64,000 nucleotides of DNA. Origin: Mobilisporobacter senegalensis (GTDB taxonomy: Bacteria > Bacillota > Clostridia > Lachnospirales > Lachnospiraceae). The position numbers were made by a program, and so were the translations under genes. Each line of letters begins with the position of its first letter. Within the stretch, counting starts at the first letter, position 1. The stretch is taken from positions 62,001 to 126,000 of the forward strand of contig NZ_RJVG01000009.1 in the NCBI RefSeq assembly GCF_003752155.1. The letters are read 5' to 3'. This document shows, in pieces, positions 28,001 to 37,000 of this stretch. Under the pieces are notes generated by a model. The model made no database searches and was not told the DNA's origin. It saw nothing but the letters and a program-made list of their open reading frames with translations.

Positions 28001-31000
28001 TTGTCCAGTCTTTCCCAGAAATTTTCGTTTCTAAACGTTTCACTGCTGCGTTATTTACAACCTTCCCATCAGAAAGAAATGGCAGCTGTGGTGCAAGTGG
28101 GAAATTCTCTACTTTTCTCTTCCAATAAGCTTGATCTCTTTGATACAAGGCCTGCATCAGATCTGAAACTTCCTGTGCTAAATGATTGGCACGATTATTA
28201 AGTTCTGCTTGTGTCGAATCTATCTCCTCTTTCTTAACATCCTCTTTCTTAAGCAGCTTTTGCAAGCTATCCTCTGGATGTTTTACAACTTCTGAGAGCA
28301 ATGAAACATAATCATCCACCATTTGCTTTATGGTTTCCTGTTTAAATAAATCTGTACAATACTCTAAGTTAACCACATAACCCTCTGATGTATGTATTAT
28401 CATTAAATTCAGATCAAACTTAGCTACTTTTCCTTCCATTGGTACCCATGTTCCACTCATAATGCTCTTTAGACCAGACATAATTTCACTCTCTGACATC
28501 ATAAACATTACATCAAATAGTGGATTTCTTGATAGATCTCTCTTTACATCTACCGCCTCAACCAAGTCTTCATATTGAAATTCCTGATTATCGTATGCAC
28601 GAAGACATTTTTCTTTTACTCCAAGCAATACCTGTTCAAAACTCTCCTCTTGTTTCACTTTTCCTTTGATAGCCAAGGAGTTCACAAACATTCCCAGCAT
28701 TTCTTGTGTATCAACGTGGGTTCTGCCTGATACAGGGGTCCCGACTATGATTTCTTCCTGTTGACTGTATTTGCTCAATAGAAGCATAAAGGTTGATAAC
28801 ATAATCATGAATTCTGTAGCACCATAATTCTTTGCTAATTCTTTTATTTCCATACAAACTGGTTCTTCAATCTTAGTTTGTACATCGGCACCTTTGAAGC
28901 TCATTTTCTTAGGACGTGGAAAATCTGTATTCAAATTTAGTATTGGTATTTCGCCTGAGAACTCGTTCTTCCAATATGCTGCCTGTTTCGTAATATCCTG
29001 AGTAATTTGCCAAGCAGAGAAATCTTTATACTGAACCCGCGGCATTGGTAAAGTATGTCCTTCATATAACTCACTTATCCGGTTCATCATAATAGGCAGA
29101 CTTTCTCCATCAAAAATAATATGATGAATATCCAGCATCAAGTAAGAAGCTTTTGGTGTCTGTAATAGCTTAACCCGCATCAAAGGTGCTTTGGATAAAT
29201 CAAATGGGCAGACAAAATTATCATATTCAGCCTGAATATCTACTGTATCTGCTTCTTTGTAATCTAATATTACTCTCCCATCTGGTTGAATCATTTGAAC
29301 TGGCTCTCCATTCATAAGATGGAAACTGGTTCTCAATATTTCTTCCCTCTCTAAGAGTTTATCTAATGCTCCCTGTAACTGATCTTTATCCAGAGTGTTT
29401 TCATATTTTATAACATTAGAAATGTTATAGGAAATACTAGGACCTACCATCTCATTTAGAAGATAAAGCCGCTTCTGAACAGAGCTCATAGGATAGAACT
29501 CTGCTTTAGCTATTTTCGGTATTTCTGAAAAACTATCAGGTTGTAAACTTCTAATTTTCTCCCCAATACGTTTTGGTGTAGCTAAAGCAAATATTTCACT
29601 AAGCTGCAGTTTTATGCCGATTGTCTTTCCTAATTCGTTACACAATAATGTAGCTTTGAGTGAATGACCACCCAAGTCAAAAAAGCTATCATTGACACTA
29701 ATTTCTGTTATTCCAAGGATTTTCTCAAATGCTTCAACTACTAACTTCTCTTCTCTGTTTGCCGGTGCTACATATTCCTTTAATTTATATTCTGGTTCCG
29801 GCAGTGCCCCTTTATTAAGCTTCCCATTATGACTTAACGGAATTCGGTCAATAGGGATAATATATAAAGGAACCATATAGTCTGGTAACTTTTTGCGTAA
29901 TTGGCTCTTGATTTTATCTTCGTCTAATTCTTCTACTTCCGTACGAACGACTACATAAGCACACAGATATTTTTCTCCTTGCTTGTCTTGTCGTACTACA
30001 ACGGCTGCTCCACTGACTCCTTCAAGTTTCAATAAAGTACTTTCTATTTCTCCTGGCTCGATTCTGAAACCTCGTATCTTAACCTGATCATCTATACGGC
30101 CAAGATACTCGATATTTCCATCCGGCAGCCACCGTGCCAAATCACCTGTTTTGTACATCATTCCTGAACCAAAAGGATTTTTAATAAATTTCTGTGCTGT
30201 CAATTCTTCACGATTTAAGTATCCACGTGACACACTTTCTCCTGCAATACATAATTCCCCTGCTACTCCTATTCCAGCTATTTTTTCATTAGATAATATA
30301 TAAATTTGTGTATTACTAATAGGCTTACCAATTAATATTTTATCTACATTTAAGTCTGTTGGACAATGATATCCACTGGAATTCACTGTAGTTTCTGCTG
30401 GACCATAGAGATTAAGCAGCTCTGCTCTTACTTGTCCTTTTTCCCTTAATTGATTATAATGTCTCACACTTTCTGCATTCAGTTTCTCACCAATATTAAT
30501 GATATAACGCAGGGTATTTATTTTCTCTTTGCTCGTATCTAATTCTTCTAAAAACATATTGAACATTGAAGGAACGAACTGGATTGCATTTACTTTGTAA
30601 TCCTGAATTATCTTGATTATCTTGTCACTTTGACTTTCTTCTCCTTGTTGTAAAATAACAAGTTTACCACCTTCCAGCATCCACCAGAATACTTCCCAGG
30701 CAAAAACATCAAATACACAAGTGGTCTTCATTAAAAGGGATTCTCCCTCGTGCAATGGATATTCTCTTTGTGTCCATATCTGCTGATTGACTATATGCTG
30801 ATGCTCTACCATAACCCCTTTTGGTTTTCCTGTTGTACCAGATGTATAAACCAGGTAAATAAGATCATGAGGAGTATTCACATGTTCCGGATTCTCTGCA
30901 CCTTCTTCATAATCCCTTGTACTATACAAGTCAACAACCTTTTCAGGGGAAATATCATATTCGCCATGACCAATTAAAACCGCTTTTGGCTGGCTGTCTT

Positions 31001-34000
31001 CCAATATGTACTTGATACGTTCTTCTGGATAAAATGGGTCAATTGGAACATATGCTGCTCCTGACTTTAGGATTGCATATAATCCCACCACCATCTCTAA
31101 ACTTCTTTCTGCTATAATAGCAACAAAATCGTCAGGCTGGATATGGTATTCCCGTCGTAACTTTAATGCAAGTTTATTGGCACGGGCATTCAGTTCCGCG
31201 TAACTCAATTTCTCATCCCCACATACTACTGCTGTATTATCAGGAGTTCTTGCTACTTGTTCTTCAAATAATTGTACAATTGTCTTGTCTCTTGGATAGT
31301 CACTATCCGTTGCGTTAAACTGTACTAATTCTTTCTTTTCTTCTGCTTCATTTGTCATATCTAATTCATTTAATTTCGTCTGTGGTGCTGCAATTGCTTG
31401 TTCCATAAGTCTTTGCAAATGAGAACCAATAATATTTATTTCTTCCTTATTATACACCTTTGTACTAAATAGAATTCTAAAATGAAGACTATCACTCTTA
31501 AATGCCGTCATTCCCAAATCATATCCGATTTGTTCCCGGTAATATTCAGATTCCACATTTAAGTTTCCATCAATATTTATACTTGTTCCTTGATAGCCTT
31601 CAAAGAAGAATAATGTTCCAATTAAATCTCTTCCTAATACGGTACGATTCTGTATTTCTGCCAAGGAAAGGAAATCGTGTTCATTTGCAGCAATTGCCTG
31701 GCTCTGCAATGATTTCAATAAATCAGCAAACGTGTCTTCTTTTGTTGTGGATATACGTACTGGTATTGTATTGATAAATAAACCAACGATCTCTTCAATA
31801 CCTTCAATCTCTGCATTTCTACCAGATACAACTTTTCCATATACCACATCATCTGTCAGATTGTATTTTTCCAATAATACTCCCCAACAAGCCTCTACCA
31901 GCGTGTTCAATGTTACATCATACTGGGCACATATGGCTTCTGCTTGTTCGGTTACCTCCAGGCTTAACTTAAACTCCTGACTCTGACTCTCTTCTTCTGT
32001 TTCTTCCGGACGACCTATAGGCAGAATATCAGCCCTTGTCTCATATCCTTGAAGAAGGTCTTCCCAATATTTAAGACTTATCTCTTTATCTTTTTCATTG
32101 ATGTAATGTACAAATTTTTCATAGCGTCCAATTTTATTAGAAGCAGCCTTAGCAGATACTCTTAATCGTTCGTCGTCTGTTGCCATATACGCACTAAACA
32201 ATTCTTTACGCAAAATTGGTAAACACCAGCCATCCAGAATAATGTGATGGTTCGTCATGATTAACCGATACCCACTATTGTTTATTTTTACCAGATTCAT
32301 ACGAATTAGTGTATCTTCTTCCAGTTCAAATCCACGTTTTACATCTTGTTCCTTTAAATCAAGATAAGCGGATTCATTATCTACTTCCATATAATTAAAT
32401 TCCGGAATTCTTTCTTTCAACAAAACTTGTCTTGGCACACTTACTCCCCGATAACAGATCTTTGTACGCAGAATATCATGCTGTGTTGCTAAATACTCAA
32501 AAGCTTTGTGCATCTTCTCTACATCTACTTCTGCCAACCGCATCGTCTGCTGAACAACATATTTCGTAGATGATTCATCTAAAAGCTTCTCATACAGCAT
32601 TCCCTCTTGCATAGGAGTCAATGGATAGATACGTTGAATTTCTCCGCCGTGGATTTTGACAGCTTCCTGCACATAACAAAATTCACTATCTGTCCATACT
32701 CTCTCACCAAAATCACTTGCCGTTGACTCACTCTTCTGTGCATGGGAGCAATGTCCTGCGACTGCTATCAGTTCTTCTTCATATGCTTTTCCTATCTGCT
32801 CAATTCTCTCAGCTGAATAGCGACTGGTCTTGCAGGTTACTGTCATAGATAAACTACCTTCTTGTACATGACCTATGACGTTAATGGATGGTCCAAATTG
32901 GTTATGAGGATCCGTATCCTGTCCATAACCTAGTTGTGAAAACTGGAAATATGGATTGTCAGATTCTTTCTTTGTTCCCAGTTCTCCAAGATAATTAAAT
33001 GATATATCCGGTGCAGCTTCCACATCCATTTCTTCTGAATTAACCATGTCTGCATTCTTTATGATGCCATAATCGATTCCATGTGCCGGCACACGTCGTA
33101 GTGTCTCTTTCGTATTTCGAATATCCTGTGCAATATCAGTACCTAACTCTTCTAAAACTACGGGATATATACTGGTGAACCAGCCTATTGTCCTGCCTAA
33201 ATCAAAAGAACCTACTGTTTCTTCACGACCATGTCCTTCCATCTGTAAAGCAAGTATTTTCTGACCTGTTACTCTGTATACCGCACGTCCCAGTGCTGTT
33301 AAAAGTAAGTCATTAATCTCTGTATTATAAGCATGAGCACTTTCTTTTAATAATTTTTCTGTAATGGTGGCATTGAGGCATGCAACAGCTGTCTTCGGTT
33401 GGAATCCTCCATCAACTCCATCTTCTTTTAACTTACCATCAACCAATTTATTTTCTATTTCTGACCAGTAAGCTACCCTTCTCTTTAACTTTTCACTCTG
33501 GCTGTAATGAGCTAATCCCTCGCTCCATACTTTAAAAGAAACGGTTTTAGCCGGTAATGTTATCTCTTTCTGATCCAAAGCTTGGCAGTAGCCCTTCTCC
33601 AAATCTTCACTTAAGATCCGCCAGGAAATCACATCCATTATCATATGATGAGCCACCAACAGCATATAATCCTGCTCCGGCGTACAGAATAAAACAACCT
33701 GCAATAATGGTCCTTCCTCCAAATCCATCTTTACCTTCGTTGTCTTAATTTTTTCCTTAACCTCTTTAGATTCACATTCTATTTTTGTAAAGCCATACCA
33801 TTTCTTATCGTCTGCTTTTCCTATAACCTGTTTCTTATCTTTGTACGTAGCTCTCAACATATCATGATGCTGCACTAATGCAGATAAAACTTTTTCCAGT
33901 GCCAGGGCATTTAGTTTTTCACGAACCTTAAACACTTGGCATACATTAAAATGTTCAGGATACATCATATTCTGTGCGAAGAAGTAGTTTTGAATTGGTG

Positions 34001-37000
34001 TCAGTGGAATTTCACCACTTATTTCTCCTTGCTCCGCAGGTATAAGTTCTTGTTTTGCGGATAAATTCATGGCTATTAGTTTTGGTGTTCTCTCCATCAA
34101 AAGATTTCGCATGGAGCTATCGTATCCCGCTTCTCTTATCTTGTTTAAAATATGGATAGCCTTAATAGAATCTCCGCCCAAATCAAAGAAATTGTCGTTT
34201 ACGCTTACTCTTTCCATACCAAGTACATGTTCAAATGCCTCTACTACCAATTTCTCCGTCTGAGTCTTTGGTGCCTCGTATCCTCTTGTCATCTTACTTT
34301 CTTCAAAATACTTTTCCGGGTCTGGCAATAACTTACGATCTACCTTACCATTTGCAGAAAGCGGGATTTCATCTACTTGTACTAATTGTGCCGGTACCAT
34401 ATAATCAGGAAGGTATTTTGCCAGCTCTCTCTGTATTTCTGTCAATTCTACCGTCTCGTCAGCGACAATATACCCACACAAATGCTTTTCTCCTTGTTGA
34501 TCACAATAATCTGCTACTACTGACTGGCGGATTTTTGGCAAATGATTGATACAGTGCTCTATCTCTCCTAATTCAATACGATGTCCGCGTATCTTAACCT
34601 GACTGTCTCTTCTTCCAAGGAATTCTATATATCCTTCCAGACGCATAACACCATAATCACCTGTTTTGTACAGGTACCCTAATCTGTGTTTGATAAAGGC
34701 TGCTTTCGTCTTCTCTTCTTCACCCAGATAGCCCACGGCTACTCCTTTTCCTCCAATATGGAGTTCTCCCGGAACTCCTACTGGGCATTCTTCTCCAAAT
34801 TCATCCAGTACATAGATTTGCTGATTTTTCAACGGATATCCATAAGGAATACTCTTCCACTCCGGCTTCATTTCCTTGATTGGAAAATATATGGACCATA
34901 TGGAACCTTCGGTTGCTCCACCTAAACTGATTACCTGTGCTTTTGGCATCCTTGTTTTGATTTTCTCCGGCAGACCAAGAGGAATCCAGTCACCACTCAG
35001 CATAACAACACGTAAGCTTTCTGTAAATGCTCTCTGCACTGTGTCTTGATTTGTGCTTTCCATATACATATCCATAATTGCCGGAACAGAATTCCATATG
35101 GTAATTTCTTCTTCTAACATGATCTGATGAATACTATCCATGTCTAAAAGATCTGGAATTAACACTAACTGGGCTCCGCTAATGAGCGCTCCAAAAATAT
35201 CATAGACGGATAAGTCAAAGCACATGGATGATAGTGCTATGATTTTATCTTCTCTGCCTACTTTAAATTTTTCATTAATATCCAATAATGTATTCACTAC
35301 TGCTTCATGGGTGATGACAACTCCCTTAGGATGTCCTGTACTTCCTGACGTATAAATAGCATAGGCTTTATTCTGCCGGCAGTTTTCTAACGACTCTAAA
35401 GTTCCATCGTTATAGGAAGAAAGGTTCTCTTTTTCATATAGATCCGGGTGAAGCATCAGCTTGATATCACTATGTTCCACGATATATTCTATTCTTTCCT
35501 GAGGATGTTCCGGATTAACAGGAATATAAGCATGTCCGGCTTTTAAAATAGCCACAGTATTTACAATTGTCTCGATTCGTCTCTCTGCCCAAACTCCAAT
35601 ATAAGAATTGTGCGGATAGTTTTGTTCTGCTAAATAGCGGGCTATCTGATTTGATTTTCTTGCCAATTCACCATAGGTCAATGTATCCTGTCCTAATTTA
35701 ACTGCAATCACATCCGGAGTCTTCTGGCATTGCTGGTCTATTAATTTTTGCAGTAAATCTCCTTCATAATCTCCTTGTGTATGATTGTAATCAAGAAGCA
35801 GTTCAGACTGCTTCAAAGGCAGCGGCACAGATGCAGAATTATTCTCTATAACTTGCTGTAACCGAAGTTGATAAGTTTCAAACATAGCATTTATCATATC
35901 TTCATCAAACAAATCTTTTACATAATCCCAAGTCAATAATAATTGTCCGTCTCTTTCCGTAACCTGGAAATCTAAAAATACTTGAGGGGTCTGGCTTATT
36001 CCGTATTTTATCTTGCCCCATTTTGTCATACTATCTGTAAATTCCAATTTGTCAAATAACATACTGGTAAATACAATTGGCATAATTGCTTTACTAGTCA
36101 TTTCTCTTTTACTTGCAATATTTCGTATAACATCAACACCACTATAAAAACGATGGTCTACTGCTTCAAATAATATATCTTGAACCATAGATGCTCTCTC
36201 CCAAAAAGCTCTATGAACAGACAAATCAATATCTAACAACAAAACTGATGTAAAATCTCCAATTAACTTCATTACATCCGGATGAAAGGACTGTCGATTA
36301 AATAATGTTAAATTAAGTGCCATTCTGGATTGATTGCTCCATTTGCACAAAATTTCTGCATAAATTGTACATAAGAATACGGATGGTGTCACGCCATGCT
36401 GAGTTGCCAAGCTTTTCACAATATTCCATTTATCAGCTGTCAGACTCTTCTCCAATCGTTGAAATATAGGTTTCTCTATGGTTTCTGGCTCACGAACGAA
36501 TGGCAGCTGAGGTGCATATGCAAAATTTTCTATTTTGGCTTGCCAATAGTCCCCAGCTCTTTGATAAGCTGAAGTTTCACGAAAACTCTCCAATGCTCTT
36601 ACATAATCTGAAAACTGGAATTCTAAAGGTTTCATTTCCATATCCGGTTTCTCATAATAATTCATTATCTCTTGTATGAAAATTAATAAACTGCCTCCAT
36701 CAGCAATTAATAAATCAATATCCAGGAAAAGATAATTTCTTTTCTCACCAAGAATAAATGCAGACAACTCAAATAATGGCCAATGATCTTGTTGGAAAAC
36801 AAAATGTGACCTGTGATTTCTTTTTTCCAATATACGTTTTTGTTGCTCATCTGAAGATAAGTCTTGTAAATCTTCTATACAAATATTATAAGAAGAAATA
36901 GAACGACGAACTTTTTGGAATCCTGTTTCATCAAAAATAGTACGCAGCATAAGCTGATGTTCTAAAACATGATTCAACGCATCATTTAAGCGTTTTATAT

